From Limnephilus marmoratus (taxonomy: Eukaryota > Arthropoda > Insecta > Trichoptera > Limnephilidae), in assembly GCA_917880885.1 (NCBI GenBank), contig OU862928.1, positions 36,816,962-36,880,961 on the forward strand: DNA of 64,000 bases. Direction: 5' to 3'. Below the pieces are notes generated by a model. The model was not told where the DNA came from and did no database searches. It worked only from the letters and a program-made list of their open reading frames with translations. Shown here piece after piece: positions 38,201-43,352 of this stretch (the stretch's first letter is position 1; each line of letters begins with the position of its first letter). A program made the position numbers and the translations under genes.

Positions 38201-41200
38201 CACTCAAAAAGAAGAGGAATGTGAGACAGTGAGCGCCATAATATTAGAAACGATTATAATTAAGTGAAAATAGTGATAATCTCTACATACGAGTATTATA
38301 AATGAAACGCGATAAACTCAAAAACTACTGAACGGATTTTAAAGCGGTTTTCACCAATAGATAGAATGATTCATGAGGAAGGTTTAAATATATAATTTGT
38401 CAAGTGTTTGTGTAAATTTGTTGAAATATATAACATATAAAGGAGAATGTCGGTATGTGGTGGTGTGGATTTGATTTGTATGCAAATTAACGGATGGCGG
38501 TGGTTATAAATGTTGGGAAACCATCCTGTGGATGGCGTTGTGCTTCGTTAGCCACAGCAACGCGTAACAGATTCAGCTAGAATTTATTAAGGACGACTCA
38601 TTTAAAATAGAGCAAAAATCACTGACTATGAAAATCTCCTAAGGGCCTTTAACCAGCCAGCGGCTGAGAATCCAAATTTCGTCAAAAGATGTTATTACGA
38701 TCGTACAGGGTGGTTCCAATTAGAAAGATTAATTATTAGATGTACCAGTTTTTTTTTAAATTATAACTAAATGCCGATTTTATTTCATTCAAAATTGGCT
38801 TTTAATTATTACTTACATTCAAAAATGCTGAAAGGCGTGATGATAAAACTATTAAAATTATATACTTTTTGTAATTATTTTTTCACATAAGTATTTATAA
38901 TTTTTCAATAATGTCTATGCAAAATAATAATGTAAAAAAAAAACTTAAAAATATTAAGACCGTAAATAAATAGACAAACTGAAGTATTTTCGTCACAAAA
39001 CACGTGCGTGGAACTTTTTTAAATGATTTTATTTTAACTAAAATAAAAGCTCTGAAACATAGCTTTCCTAGATAATTTATTGATTTATTTTACTGCATGA
39101 TTATATGATTTGAAATATGTGCCGTATATTTCAAATTTTTGTTTGAAAGTTTAACAAATCTGCCGAAGACAAAACAAAACAAAAGCTAAAACCTTATTTT
39201 ACTAAAAATAAACATAAGTTATGAAAATTTAAAACACAGCTTTAATAATAATAAAATAGGACAACTTGTAAGCTCTGTTTTTGCAAAAAATCGCCTCAAG
39301 AGCGCTGTACAAATTAGCATGGATTTTACTTTATCATTTTAATTGTCTTTTAAAAAATTGAAGTAGATTTTTCAAGCATTTCGATTATCCCGTGATTTTT
39401 CATATAATATGCACCAGTAAAATAAATGAACCCAATCGATGCGCATTGTACAGGGTGCGACAGAGAGGACGGACGGTTTAAAAAAATCATAAAATAGTTA
39501 ATTTTTACTCAAAAACAAATTTATTGATGAATCAGGTTCGCAAGGAAATAGCATTTGAGACAGTCAAGTGTGGAAAATCACATCAGGCATGTGGTGGCCG
39601 AAATCGTTGATGCAGTGCTGGAGGCGTTCTTGGAAGTTCGCGTAGACTCTCTCCAACATCGCTCTCTCAACTTGGGCGACTTCCACGCGAAGCCACGAAT
39701 TCCACGTTCTTATGGGGACACCTCAAGGCTAGAGTATACGAGAACAAGCCCCGAATTCTGGACGAATTGAAGGACGCAATTCCGCACCATGTATATTAAA
39801 CATTTTTGTACAATAATAGAGTACGTTTTTACGCAGAAACTACCTGCAGGAGCAGAGGATCCATTGGCGTCTGTCGATATTTCTACCAGTGTCCTTCAGC
39901 AATGTCCAGTGGACGTCAGCCGACGGTAAGATATTATCAGACTAATTTGGAACTAAGTATATGACTATGTGTGAACACTCGTTGTATTGAACAGTATACA
40001 GTTACCTCGCTGCCTGCAGCAGGAGTAGATCAATTCGCGTCGATATTTCAACGACTGCCCTACAGCAATGTCTAACAGTGGACTCCAGCCGACGATAAGA
40101 TATTACCAGACTAATTTTGAACTACAGTAGAGCCTCGCTAATCCGGACCCCCGTTACTTTGGTGCGCGCCGTAATCCGGACGAGTGCGTGCGGGTCAAAA
40201 CGTGTCAATATTCAATCATTTGCCGTCACTCGTTAATAAACTTTTAGTTTTTTTTTTTCATATTAAGTGTCCAAATTTCTTACATGTTTGAATTTTGTAT
40301 AAGTACATTGGTACGTACATACATATTCTTGTCTAAATTGACTTTAAATTCTTACTTTAATAAATGAAATCCAAGTTAAAAATGTGTTTTATTCCTATTA
40401 AAAAATTGCATAATCCGGACGCGTATTTCCAATCCCTAACGCGGTTGAGTCACTCTAGCGACTGAGCCGCGTTAGGGATTGGAAGGCGTAAATCGACTTA
40501 CAAACACTACCGCATTTCAGTCGCGCTAGTGACTGAACCGCGTTAGGGATTGTTATGCATAAATCACCTTACAAAAGCTATACCGATTCAGTCACCTACG
40601 CGCTTCGTTGCTCTATCAGTTTCTGTGAGGGTGACGACCGTAATTATAGAGAGGTTAGCAGAGAGGATGGACAGCGTTTTTTTAGTTAGCATTTTTTTTA
40701 CATTGAAAATTTATTTTAAGTTAAAAAAAACGCGGGTTTTTTTTTAACTGAGGGTGACGACCGTAATTATAGAAGGGTATATATATAAATTTTCTATGTA
40801 AAAAAAAATAATTAAGTAAAAAAAAACGCAGTCCATCCTCTCTGCTTACCCTTCTATAATTACGGTCGTCACCCTCAGTTAAAAAAAAACCCGCGTTTTT
40901 TTTAACTTAAAATAAATTTTCAATGTAAAAAAAATGCTAACTAAAAAAACGCTGTCCATCCTCTCTGCTAACCTCTCTATAATTACGGTCGCCGCCCTCA
41001 CAGAAACTGATAGAGCAACGAAGCGCGTAGGTGACTGAATCGGTATAGCTTTTGTAAGGTGATTTATGCATAACAATCCCTAACGCGGTTCAGTCACTAG
41101 CGCGACTGAAATGCGGTAGTGTTTGTAAGTCGATTTACGCCTTCCAATCCCTAACGCGGCTCAGTCGCTAGAGTGACTCAACCGCGTTAGGGATTGGAAA

Positions 41201-43141
41201 TACGCAATCCGGACGCTTCGATAATTCGGAAGGGGTCTTGTTTTTTCCTATCCGGCGAGGCCCTACTGTATATGACCATGTGTGAACAATCGTTGTATTG
41301 AACAGTATACAGTTACCTCACCGCCTGCAGCAGGAGTAGATCAATTGGCGTCTGTCGATATTTCTACGACTGCCCTACAGCAATGTCTAACAGTGGACGT
41401 CAGCCGACGGTAAGACATTATCAGACTAATTTGGAACTATATGACTATGTGTGAACACTCGTTGTATTGAACAGTAAACAGTAACCTCGCCGCCTGCAGC
41501 AGGAGTAGATCAATTGGCGTCTGTCGATATTTCTACGACTGCCCTACAGTAATGTCTAACAGTGGAAGTCAGCCGACGGTAAGACATTATAAGACTAATT
41601 TGGTACTATATGACTACGTGTGAACACTCATTGTATTGAACAGTATACAGTTTACCTCACCGCCTGCAGCAGGAGTAGATCAATTGGCGTCGATATTTCT
41701 ACGACTGCCCTACAGCAATGTCTAACAGTGGACGTCAGCCTACGATAAGACATTATCAGACTAATTTGGAACTAATTATATGACTATGTGTGAACACTCG
41801 TTGTATTGAACAGTATACAGTTACCTCGCCGCCTGCAGCAGGAGTAGATCAATTGGCGTCTGTCGATATTTCTACGATTGTCCTCCAGCAATATTTAACA
41901 GTGGACTTCAGCCGAAGGTAAGATATTACCAGACTTATTTTGAACTATATGACCATGTGTGAACAATCGTTGTATTGAACAGTTATCTCGCTGCCTGCAG
42001 CAGGAGTGGATCCATCAACGTCTATCGATATTTCTACGACTGTCCTACATGGACAAGGGAAGCATGTTTACGAGAGATGGGAAGGCTGATGGAGATATTG
42101 AAATAAGGGTAAAATGCATGTAACTCCATTAATGGAGGACTGAATGCCGTTGGCGCTAATAAAAAAACAGTCAAATGAAGCGAAGCTAGCAGTTCACAAT
42201 GGAGTGCTGGTACCTACCCTGTTGTATGACAGTGAGGCATGAAACTGCGAGAGGAAGATGAAAGTAGACTGAATGCTATTGAAATGAGATCCCTGAGCCG
42301 TACGTGTGGTAAAATCATGTATGATGGTGTGATAAATGTGGAGAATACAAGGCTGATGTAAGCGTAATGAGTAAGAATAAGAAAGTGACCCTCAGATTGT
42401 TTGGGCATGTAGAGTGAGTGAACGAAGAAAGTAGTGTAAGAAGTGTAGAAGAAGTCGGGGACGCCTGAGAAAGACATGGCACGATCACGTGAATCAGATA
42501 CTTGAGGCGTGCCATGTAAAGATAAAAAGTCGGAATAATAGAAGAATATGTATGAGACGATGTATGAATGTGAATGAGGCAAAGTGTGTGTGTGCCTAGA
42601 CCGAGTTGTTTGACGGTACGTCCTCTCTGCCTACCGCTGCGGTGAAATGGCGCGATGGTTTTTTTTTATTCATTTTTATTCCAGTAAAAAGAACATTACA
42701 TTTTCATTTATTTAACTAGAAATAACTAAACACATTAAACTAAATAAAACGTAACAATACAGCGCTATTCTATGTCGTTACTTTGTTTATCAAGAATAAA
42801 CTTTAATAATTTTATTTTTAAATATACCCAGCTTATTTTCGTTTTTAATGTCGTTTGGGATGCAATTATATATGTTGCCCCCTTCGTAATCAATGGATTG
42901 TTTACCATAGTTAGTGTGGGTGGTGTTTAAATGTATGTTATCATGTTGTCGTGTAAAGTGTTTGTGTACTTAGGCCGTATTAATGAATTTTGTGTTAGGT
43001 TAGTGTTAGTGTTGTGTTATGTTTTGTGTTAGGTTATGGTTAGTTAGTTAGTATAATATTATAATGTATTTCGTTTTTCCAGAGATGCCCGAACTTCGAT
43101 CCTGCAGAGAGGGTGATCTGCTGCGTGGGTCGGCAGAATGA
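4313..43141 (+). CDS. Modular serine protease-like (ModSP/HP14 type) gene, partial, exon-intron spread
   Basis: Five exons, with a likely sixth, together encode an S1 trypsin-fold domain. In order: ECG at the light-chain cysteine, PWHVAVF, CGGSL, then ISAAHC (catalytic His) made by joining exons 1 and 2. GDIAIVQL carries the catalytic Asp in exon 3, VAGWG opens exon 4, and CQGDSGGG with the catalytic Ser is in exon 5. Cysteine pairs expected for the fold are present (CGGSL with AAHC, RHC with KICAG, MCQ with VTC). The usual R-IVGG activation site is replaced by [10 protein letters not shown], and the GVLSSAPN segment recalls ModSP. Family knowledge: ModSP/HP14 are secreted initiators of Toll/prophenoloxidase cascades with N-terminal LDLa and CCP modules. 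Those modules are not in this window. The residue at the specificity position six before Ser appears to be Ser, not Asp. Introns are 3-11 kb and full of transposons. Confidence 0.8.
4593..4672 (+). repeat. 36-bp minisatellite, left block
   Basis: Two to three copies of a unit containing GGTAATGATTGCCCATGGAA followed by CGCCAGGGGTAAAATA. The same unit resumes at 5244 after an inserted TIR element. Confidence 0.85.
4673..5243. mobile_element. Non-autonomous TIR DNA transposon (571 bp) inside a minisatellite
   Basis: Terminal inverted repeats of about 30 bp (GTGTCGAYAC, ATCAAACTCGCC, AAGTCC) bound the segment. AGAT at 4669-4672 and 5244-5247 looks like a 4-bp target duplication inside the 36-bp minisatellite unit. 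The motif GCCAAAGTCC or close variants (ACCGAAGTCC, ACCTAAGTCC, GCCTAAGTC) recurs about seven times at roughly 30-80 bp spacing (near 4694, 4780, 4845, 4875, 4950, 4979, 5039), resembling subterminal transposase-binding repeats. No coding region. Confidence 0.7.
5244..5510 (+). repeat. 36-bp minisatellite, right block
   Basis: About seven copies of the 36-bp unit, alternating CGCCAGGGGTAAAATA and AGACAGAGGTAACATA variants. The 36-bp period leaves all frames open on the minus strand; those apparent proteins are artefacts. Confidence 0.9.
5600..6003 (+). mobile_element. tRNA-derived SINE, copy 1
   Basis: The head has RNA polymerase III promoter boxes: A-box-like TAGTGCATCGGTAAGG and B-box GGTTCGAATCC, in GCCGGCGTAG...TCGCGGGTTCGAATCC context. 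The approximately 330-bp body ends GTTGGGACTCTTGTGGGGTATTCAT. A second copy at 24913-25329 matches along its whole length and has clear target duplications. The head is not a functional tRNA because it has no complete cloverleaf. Confidence 0.85.
6004..6204. other. Short unassigned spacer
   Basis: AT-rich, no motif recognised. Confidence 0.4.
6344..7582. mobile_element. Unclassified insertion in family A element
   Basis: The family A text breaks after CAGACCAT and resumes with ACCATTTTTTATAAACC, giving a 4-5 bp ACCAT duplication. The inserted 1.24 kb contains perfect short hairpins: TGCTATCTAC/GTAGATAGCA at about 6419-6441 and CCTCGACT/AGTCGAGG at about 6541-6560. It also has a GC-rich 6785-7130 block. 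On the minus strand GTTGGCGACACTCTCGGG at 7505-7522 resembles an LTR-retrotransposon primer-binding site, which would suggest LTR origin. No ORF is recognised. Confidence 0.45.
7877..8317 (+). mobile_element. 3' fragment of an RLE-type LINE (R4/Dong-like)
   Basis: Matches the 3' portion of the longer copy at 28711-30340, from CCATTTGTTATTTCGGCC to AACCCGGACATTTAAATCTGG. Translation begins in [15 protein letters not shown], the end of the restriction-like endonuclease domain. The fragment sits directly after an ATTATTATT run. A 29-base T run lies at 8255-8283. Confidence 0.75.
8780..9335. other. Intron sequence with tRNA-like trace and diverged dispersed repeat
   Basis: 9049-9101 contains GGTTCGATTCCCAG after TTAGAGGAGTTGTACCGG, a B-box-like trace of a tRNA or tRNA-derived SINE, too incomplete to call a tRNA. 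9143-9272 matches the reverse complement of about 14560-14725 over the CTTTTTCTTGAATGRTA core, so it is a dispersed repeat of unknown type. Confidence 0.45.
9340..10855 (+). pseudogene. Tc1/mariner-superfamily transposase remnant interrupted by family A element
   Basis: 9363-9505 encodes an N-terminal helix-turn-helix region ([20 protein letters not shown], then SVDSLTSRI). After the 9509-10335 insertion the frame resumes with [20 protein letters not shown], then [30 protein letters not shown] with the second catalytic Asp, and finally a LWGYLK-like segment. Several stops (for example before FQRDG) and a local duplication near 10640-10665 (cgtcgcgcgtcgcg) kill it. Different from the mariner at 46.97 kb. 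Confidence 0.8.
9509..10335 (-). mobile_element. TIR element family A, copy 2, full length
   Basis: Runs from TAGGCCACTTGCACGG to GATGCAAGTGGCC, in reverse orientation relative to copies 1, 3 and 4, and lies inside the transposase remnant. It shows the uninterrupted family A structure, including the TTATTATTATTATAATTT tract where the RLE LINE has inserted in copies 1 and 3. Confidence 0.8.
10867..11633 (-). mobile_element. Non-autonomous Helitron, complete (767 bp)
   Basis: On the minus strand it starts TCTATAATATAAAAATGAAT and ends with a GCGT-AGCA-ACGC hairpin then GCCGGGATCAGCTAG. Flanks are A on the 5' side and T on the 3' side, the canonical AT target without duplication. The central 10940-11200 is a C/T-rich (purine-rich on the element strand) low-complexity tract that yields long spurious open frames. 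Related copies: 14219-14294 (5' end only) and 31966-32848. Confidence 0.85.
11723..12056 (+). repeat. 167-bp direct tandem duplication upstream of protease exon 2
   Basis: GATCAGTTAAGTTTGATTTT occurs at 11723 and again at 11890. The two units match nearly throughout, sharing TTGTTGTGACCCTTAC and TTTCTGTTTCGTGTTCTGTTT. The second unit ends about 70 bp before the exon 2 acceptor. Confidence 0.85.
12125..12249 (+). CDS. Serine protease exon 2 (catalytic His)
   Basis: Acceptor TTTATTTCTAG, donor GTAGTA. It joins in phase 1 to exon 1 to recreate ISAAHC and ends at a codon boundary after YKQTSQ. An NTS N-glycosylation sequon follows AAHC. 41 codons plus 2 bases. Confidence 0.85.
12250..12714. other. 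Intron, nothing recognised
   Basis: AT-rich, no coding signal or match found. Confidence 0.5.
12715..14040 (-). mobile_element. Decayed LINE, reverse transcriptase part (jockey-like)
   Basis: Minus-strand translation gives [19 protein letters not shown], then [35 protein letters not shown], an [18 protein letters not shown] segment and the catalytic core [11 protein letters not shown] near 13480-13450. This is the order expected for RT fingers and palm. Frameshifts (around 13640 and 13490) and stops make it non-functional. Endonuclease is absent. Confidence 0.8.
14219..14294 (-). mobile_element. Helitron 5'-end fragment
   Basis: 76 bp matching the 5' end of the 10867-11633 Helitron (TATAATATAAAAATGAATCG followed by CTCGAGAGCGGCTGAACCG). 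The rest is lost. Confidence 0.8.
14295..14818. other. Intron with diverged dispersed repeat
   Basis: 14560-14725 is an inverted, diverged copy of 9143-9272. Otherwise AT-rich and unassigned. Confidence 0.45.
14819..17080. mobile_element. TIR-bounded 2.26-kb block with GC-rich core, unclassified
   Basis: A 54-bp inverted repeat (TTACTTTAACCAGTGATTCC, TGACATTATTTGG, TAAAAAATGTAAATGAAAT) lies at 14822-14874 and 17023-17077 with one mismatch. A second nested inverted pair (AAATTTTGGTCTCCRGTGAC) lies at 16807-16830 and 17005-17032. The core holds a 27-base G run (15414-15440) and GC-rich stretches at 14880-15370 and 16040-16700 with no recognised protein. On the minus strand 16707-14868 begins TGTAAGTACG, ends TTTCATTTACA and contains CAATAAAG, so an LTR may be embedded. 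No convincing target duplication. Confidence 0.5.
15414..15440 (+). repeat. Poly-G tract, 27 bases
   Basis: An uninterrupted homopolymer of G. Exceptional in this AT-rich context and a candidate quadruplex or assembly error. Confidence 0.9.
17153..17387 (+). repeat. 5' LTR of gypsy element
   Basis: 235 bp, TG...CA ends, preceded by GTAG. It differs from the 3' LTR at one site (CAATTC versus CAATTG). Confidence 0.93.
17389..17403 (+). other. Primer-binding site, tRNA-Trp type
   Basis: TGGTGACACCGACGT begins two bases after the LTR. It matches the tRNA-Trp PBS known for CsRn1-clade elements with one substitution. Confidence 0.75.
17539..17850 (+). CDS. gag of gypsy element, N-terminally shortened
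   Basis: The frame contains a coiled-coil-like stretch ([20 protein letters not shown]), an SR-rich [10 protein letters not shown] segment and the zinc knuckle [18 protein letters not shown]. The C-x2-H-x9-C-x3-C spacing is the unusual CHCC knuckle of CsRn1-type Gag. The upstream capsid region normal for the family (about 200 residues) is missing, so the protein is about 100 residues. An upstream in-frame ATG at 17458 is possible. It ends at TGA 17848-17850 inside pol, whose frame is -1 relative to gag, so pol would need -1 frameshifting. Without a capsid the element probably cannot form particles alone. Confidence 0.75.
   Translation: MSLTSGTSEEMGKPINQPLLTRMERLMQPLQQELATLRREVSTLRSGQHRRSATPHRWSNRSRSRSRGRQPEGTCWYHWKYGTKASKCTKPCNFQQENARGPN
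17709..20963 (+). CDS. pol polyprotein of gypsy element (protease, RT, RNase H, integrase)
   Basis: Uninterrupted frame of 1084 residues, counted from the first ATG, which is not necessarily the true start. Order: aspartic protease with LIDTGAD (active Asp about residue 74); RT with the YIDDIL catalytic box at about 372; RNase H with TDHKP and the [10 protein letters not shown] end; integrase with HPGIK...CLQCQ zinc finger at about 710-755; and the catalytic core [17 protein letters not shown] and [10 protein letters not shown] giving D, D, E near 777, 835 and 871. A chromodomain-less C-terminal tail follows. It shares -1 frame overlap with gag. All key residues are present, so the polyprotein looks functional. 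Confidence 0.93.
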   Translation: MEQSFPQSVQRSSARGNMLVPLEVWDEGKQVHQTLQLPAGKRAGPKLMATSTSPNQVSRLFVTDRVTRTQFLIDTGADLCVFPRSLVQGRPTKATYELAAANGSTIATYGSLMLNLDLGLRRDFTWSFVIADVSRPIIGADFIAKYELLVDVRNKRLLDQVTNLTITGKRSDNKIASIKTVTGTSPYHKLLQQFPDITRPDGARREVRHATLHHINTTPGPPTVERPRRLAPDKLKRAKKEFEAMVRLGIARPSESSWASPLHMVPKKDDQWRPCGDYRRLNARTIPDRYPVRHIQDFAQALSGTKIFSTIDLVRAYNQIPVAPEDIPKTAITTPFGLFEFPVMSFGLRNAAQTFQRFMDEVTRGLDFCYAYIDDILIASTSEEEHLAHLKILFQRLQEHGVVINTAKCHFCLTKVKFLGYSVSDAGTSPLPDKVEAINNYSQPASIKDLRRFLGAINFYRRFIPNAARTQAPLNDLLKGNQKGKQLVSWTAETVEAFSKCKEALAQGTLLVHPKCDAPLSIVSDASDTTAGAALHQFVAGHWEPLAFFSKKFSAAEKKYGAYDRELLAIYLAVKYFRHMVEGRSFTIFTDHKPITFAFQQKADKCSPRQFRHLDYISQFTTDIRHVSGKDNIVADALSRVETIDTPLDYAALAADQMCDPELEQHLQGSSSLQLKKINIPGTDAHLYCDVSTTIARPFVTKKFRPAAFNAVHQLAHPGIKATVKLITQRYVWPAIKAETIKLARNCLQCQRSKITRHVSAPLGAFPRPSARFEHVHIDIIVMPSSEGCRYCLTCVDRFTRWPEAFPIPDQEAETVARAFYKGWITRFGTPLRITTDQGRQFESRLFRQLNFLAGTTQIHTTAYHPAANGMVERFHRQLKAAIKCHQNNRWTETLPTVLMGIRAAWRDDLATTSAELVYGEPLRLPGEFLCTARPNVNDDTGSFLKELRKHFNELRPVEGTRHGYGHRFVFQNLPTASHVFLRDDTVKSPLQQPYSGPHKVVRRHERTYTILVKGKEITVSIDRLKPAYVAQDLESFTSHSQTASESPAATSQPTLPLFDGSKDRTHTTTRSGRRVRFPDHLGI
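21015..21249 (+). repeat. 3' LTR of gypsy element
   Basis: 235 bp matching the 5' LTR. It is followed by GTAG and then 54 bp of retained intron before the exon 3 start. Confidence 0.93.
21308..21478 (+). CDS. Serine protease exon 3 (catalytic Asp)
   Basis: Acceptor TCATTTTTCAG, donor GTAATT. Exactly 57 codons, phase 0 at both ends. GDIAIVQL is the D102 motif and RTICLNL carries the cysteine that pairs with the light chain. A gypsy LTR ends 58 bp upstream, so branch point and polypyrimidine tract must lie in that short remnant. Confidence 0.85.
21479..21869. other. Intron 3 start, nothing certain
   Basis: Downstream of the exon 3 donor. No recognised element apart from the (TAA)n tract at about 21860, which belongs to the LINE tail. 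Confidence 0.4.
21982..22832 (+). repeat. 9-bp satellite (GAAACGAAC/GAAATGAAT)n, about 94 units
   Basis: Perfect 9-bp periodicity over 850 bp in homogeneous blocks: GAAACGAAC blocks (22080-22220, 22285-22410) and GAAATGAAT blocks (22220-22260, 22415-22720), with minor GAAATGAGT and GCAATGAAT variants at the right. Because 9 is a multiple of 3 and no unit has a stop, four very long open frames result. They are not genes. Confidence 0.97.
24913..25329 (+). mobile_element. tRNA-derived SINE, copy 2, with 24-bp target duplications
   Basis: Head GGCCGGCGTAG...GGTAAGGCTCTTGACTCGCA...GGGATCGAATCCC. Flanks CTGACTCCGACGCTCTCCAT and TGAA (24889-24912) recur at 25330-25353 with one mismatch. Body as in copy 1. 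Inserted into the antisense L2-like LINE. Confidence 0.9.
26391..26925 (+). mobile_element. LINE 3'-end fragments
   Basis: 26438-26510 (ACACGGGCATGAGCCTAGTATGG...) matches the LINE 3' UTR at 37450-37500. 26690-26750 (GAGTTGTTTGGCGGTA) matches the end of the LINE at 42056-42620. No coding domain is intact. Confidence 0.5.
26926..27160 (+). mobile_element. LINE 3' UTR and (AAAAT)n tail
   Basis: Ends with hairpin GACTGGGA...TCCCAGTC (27092-27121 region), then CTGCTGGAATAAAAACTTA and AAATAAAATAAAATAAAAT. This is a typical LINE 3' terminus with oligo-A-rich tail. No ORF remains. Confidence 0.6.
27161..27749 (+). mobile_element. Retroelement X, copy 2
   Basis: GC-rich 5' part (CGGCGGGACTGCCGG at about 27390) and a 3' block TGTATGCCCGGACATTG to GTGGTGGGAAACCTCCAATG parallel to copy 1. 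The 3' hairpin is GGAAAC (27695-27700) with GTTTCC (27706-27711). Confidence 0.65.
27750..28099. other. Intron 3 remainder
   Basis: AT-rich with a short TTTA repeat at 27838-27860. Ends in acceptor TTGTCTCTGCAG. Confidence 0.5.
28100..28256 (+). CDS. Serine protease exon 4
   Basis: Acceptor TCTCTGCAG, strong donor GTAAGT at 28257. Starts at a codon boundary with [10 protein letters not shown] and ends one base into Gly after [11 protein letters not shown] and KIC are the expected disulfide pair of the fold. Confidence 0.87.
28308..28710 (+). mobile_element. TIR element family A, copy 3, left half
   Basis: Starts CAATAGTCCACTTGCATAAC about 50 bp after exon 4 and follows the family A sequence to an AAATTATAATAATA tract. 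There the RLE LINE begins. The right half is absent beyond the LINE. Confidence 0.75.
28713..29273 (+). pseudogene. RLE LINE ORF, RT C-terminal part
   Basis: 186 open codons from the thumb/connection domain of the reverse transcriptase. YLGY and GGRG motifs are clear but the catalytic palm lies upstream and is missing. A stop follows ITPGI. Confidence 0.7.
29394..29950 (+). pseudogene. RLE LINE ORF, zinc knuckle and endonuclease part
   Basis: ORF 29394-29714 with the CRKC...H...C knuckle. The frame continues after stops through IIDVAIPN and [17 protein letters not shown] to [12 protein letters not shown], the RLE domain. Dead copy. Confidence 0.7.
30433..31384 (+). mobile_element. Retroelement X, copy 3, inserted just upstream of protease exon 5
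   Basis: Flanked by GCTCATCAACTTT at about 30419-30431 and again at 31387-31399, the second copy lying in the exon 5 acceptor region. The 3' block (GTATGCATGGACATTG... to CCCTCCAAT) matches copies 1 and 2. A LINE fragment (30655-31334) interrupts it between the two halves of the 3' hairpin (GGAAAC at 30642, GTTTCC at 31335). Confidence 0.8.
30655..31334 (+). mobile_element. LINE 3' fragment nested in retroelement X copy 3
   Basis: ATATGT flanks on both sides suggest a 6-bp target duplication. It encodes [20 protein letters not shown], an RT C-terminal segment, then decays. The 3' UTR ends with AATAAATAA. Confidence 0.7.
31413..31636 (+). CDS. Serine protease exon 5 (catalytic Ser)
   Basis: Acceptor CTCCCAG, phase 1 join to exon 4 making Gly, then [11 protein letters not shown] with the nucleophile Ser. 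It continues through [12 protein letters not shown] and [13 protein letters not shown], the final strand and C-terminal helix. A donor-like CAG|GTAAAT lies at 31625/31626. If unused, the frame ends GKY-stop at 31634-31636; if used, it joins in phase 1 to the candidate exon at 43083. Confidence 0.87.
31637..31965. other. Intron or 3' flank, nothing recognised
   Basis: AT-rich with TTTATTTA repeats at about 31700. No clear polyadenylation context directly after the exon 5 stop. Confidence 0.4.
31966..32848 (-). mobile_element. Non-autonomous Helitron, second long copy
   Basis: Same layout as 10867-11633: CCCGGCATGCGTTGCTATGCC end with AATAAAGAAATTGTTTCTCC, a 270-bp polypyrimidine tract (32040-32310), and GGCCCAGCCGTTCTCGAG near the other end. 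The CTAG terminus is mutated (CTGGTACCCGGC). Confidence 0.75.
32863..33550. other. GC- and CpG-rich island, unclassified
   Basis: 32900-33180 is rich in CpG (CGCCGCGCGCTAACGGCGGCGG). Begins TGTTACGATATACG and has no recognised ORF. It may be a solo LTR or a promoter-like island of an element. No target duplication was found. A 39-bp direct repeat of AGGTAGGTGTATCTA lies at 33536-33583. Confidence 0.35.
33551..33866. other. Unassigned AT-rich spacer
   Basis: No coding signal or repeat match. Confidence 0.4.
33867..36082 (+). mobile_element. APE-type LINE, chimeric 5' end, nearly intact RT
   Basis: 33930-34018 encodes [20 protein letters not shown], an RT thumb segment. It runs straight, in frame, into [19 protein letters not shown], which is the post-endonuclease linker that should precede the RT. 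The RT follows. A frameshift occurs at the A7 run (34529-34535), after which the frame reads through to 36082. The copy therefore joins pieces of two LINE copies. Confidence 0.8.
34739..36082 (+). CDS. LINE reverse transcriptase domain (447 residues open)
   Basis: Open frame with [53 protein letters not shown] and the catalytic FADDT box, then [19 protein letters not shown] and a C-terminal [10 protein letters not shown] region. It lacks only the part upstream of the A-run frameshift, which continues the same protein in another frame from 33976. Without the endonuclease the copy is not autonomous. Jockey/CR1-type assignment is by motif only. Confidence 0.85.
   Translation: MSTISKIFEKVVKLRLLKFLEDNKILSKNQYGFRKDCSTADAIATFTKLISDNLDKGNKPLAVFLDLSKAFDTISHHILLKKLQQIGIEGTALKWFKNYLTQRSQTTVIHSNQEYRSKCLPISYGVPQGSVLGPLLFLIYMNSLLNLDIEGNIISFADDTVIIFTSKIWKITIEKANFGLSKIKKWLDSNLLTLNIQKTQYMHFSMRKFTLPENLPKLIIHTCPQNLDNPSLSLSNSCSCPILKPSNEIKYLGIIIDNHLRWEAQIDSITKRLHKLCYIFYSIRSILDIKTLRSVYFALFQSIATYGIIGWGGCASSILYPLVTIQKLLLRIIFKCSPSHPSEPLFRKLAVLDIRQLYIKIVLIHIWKNGLIKSTQKDIHTRYSTHAKCTIPTTKTTFSQRQYSYIAPKIYNELNNNIKKSSTLTHFATGVQIWISVKGRQFFKEFL
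36083..37545 (+). other. AT-rich region ending in a LINE 3' UTR with poly-A
   Basis: 36090-37140 has no recognised content. 37438-37545 (CACAACACAGGCATGTGCCT...GAATAAAGAAACTT then an A run) is a LINE 3' end shared with about 26450. Confidence 0.5.
37546..38220 (+). mobile_element. LINE fragment, RT C-terminal end
   Basis: Encodes [20 protein letters not shown] and [10 protein letters not shown], the RT C-terminal segment, with frameshifts. An 80-codon open frame at 37809-38051 ([12 protein letters not shown]...FKKTIYT) is the final tail. Confidence 0.65.
38283..38580 (+). mobile_element. Short non-autonomous Helitron (about 300 bp)
   Basis: 5' end TCTCTACATACGAGTATTAT after A. The 3' end has a hairpin GCGTTG...CAACGC followed by GTAACAGATTCAGCTAG. 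The base after CTAG is A rather than the usual T. Confidence 0.65.
38581..39436. other. AT-rich spacer with an L2-like LINE tail
   Basis: 39236-39330 (TAATAATAATAAAATAGGAC...CCTCAAGAGCGCTGTACAA) matches the 3' end of the LINE at 21870. The remainder is unassigned. Confidence 0.45.
39437..39800. pseudogene. Rearranged Tc1/mariner-type transposase C-terminal pieces
   Basis: 39690-39500 on the minus strand reads [20 protein letters not shown] then [19 protein letters not shown], and 39437 begins CAGGGTGCGACAGAGAGGAC, a likely inverted terminus. Directly adjoining, the plus strand at 39703-39785 reads [20 protein letters not shown]. Two C-terminal halves thus lie in opposite orientation. Confidence 0.65.
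39840..42050 (+). repeat. Satellite of about 170-bp monomers, about seven copies
   Basis: Monomers share TGTGAACACTCGTTGTATTG, AACAGTATACAGTTACCTCG, GCCTGCAGCAGGAGTAGATC and CAGCCGACGGTAAGA. Starts of GTGTGAAC at about 39969, 41280, 41449, 41620, 41788 and 41957 give spacings of 168-171 bp. An inserted element occupies 40125-41268. The first monomer begins within transposase C-terminal sequence near 39840. Confidence 0.92.
40125..41268. mobile_element. Pogo/Tigger-like palindromic (foldback) element, 1144 bp
   Basis: CAGTAGAGCCTCGC at the left and GAGGCCCTACTG at the right are pogo/Tigger-like termini. TA at 40123-40124 and 41269-41270 is the target duplication; removing the element restores the satellite text GAACTATATGACC. 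Inside are two inverted arms of about 365 bp (40413-40779 and 40848-41213) around a 70-bp centre. Each arm itself holds hairpins built on AATCCCTAACGCGG/CCGCGTTAGGGATT. No transposase. Confidence 0.88.
42056..42620 (+). mobile_element. LINE fragment, RT C-terminal region (endonuclease-RT group)
   Basis: Decayed frame with [49 protein letters not shown] and [14 protein letters not shown]. This order is typical of the C-terminus of a common arthropod LINE. Many stops. Confidence 0.7.
42640..43040 (-). mobile_element. LINE C-terminal fragment
   Basis: On the minus strand 42905-42790 reads [20 protein letters not shown] then KNKIIKVYS, the usual end of a jockey-like ORF, followed by its 3' UTR to about 42665. 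Confidence 0.6.
43083..43141 (+). CDS. Candidate terminal exon of the serine protease gene
   Basis: Acceptor CGTTTTTCCAG ends at 43082. Joined in phase 1 to exon 5 it reads (E)[18 protein letters not shown] and stops at 43139-43141, giving a short tail after the protease C-terminal helix. The segment is less AT-rich than its surroundings and an AATAAA lies at 43353-43358. Between 31.6 and 43.1 kb there is no other + strand host sequence. A second open frame (phase 0, [14 protein letters not shown]..., stop 43266) would require a different upstream exon. It could also be unrelated to the protease. Confidence 0.4.
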
Positions 43142-43352
43142 GAGAAGAAAACAGTCCAATGGAGAGTGGTTCAACGAAGGAGGGGGAGGGGGCAGATGGA
43201 CACTGGAGGAAACACGCTCTCCCAGTGGCATCAGAACAACTCGATTAAAGACATTTGAAATGCTGTGAAGAACAATCCAAAAATGAGTCAAATATGTCAT
43301 TATTCTGAAAAAAAATTTCCATTCGATCTAATTTTTCTCATATTTCTTTGAA

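Noticed and set aside
39840..42050. CRISPR array
   Set aside because: Whole 170-bp monomers repeat without unique spacers, and the genome is eukaryotic.
43083..43268. Phase-0 frame [14 protein letters not shown] with stop at 43266
   Set aside because: Open for 61 codons but its phase does not match protease exon 5; kept only as an alternative reading of the candidate terminal exon.
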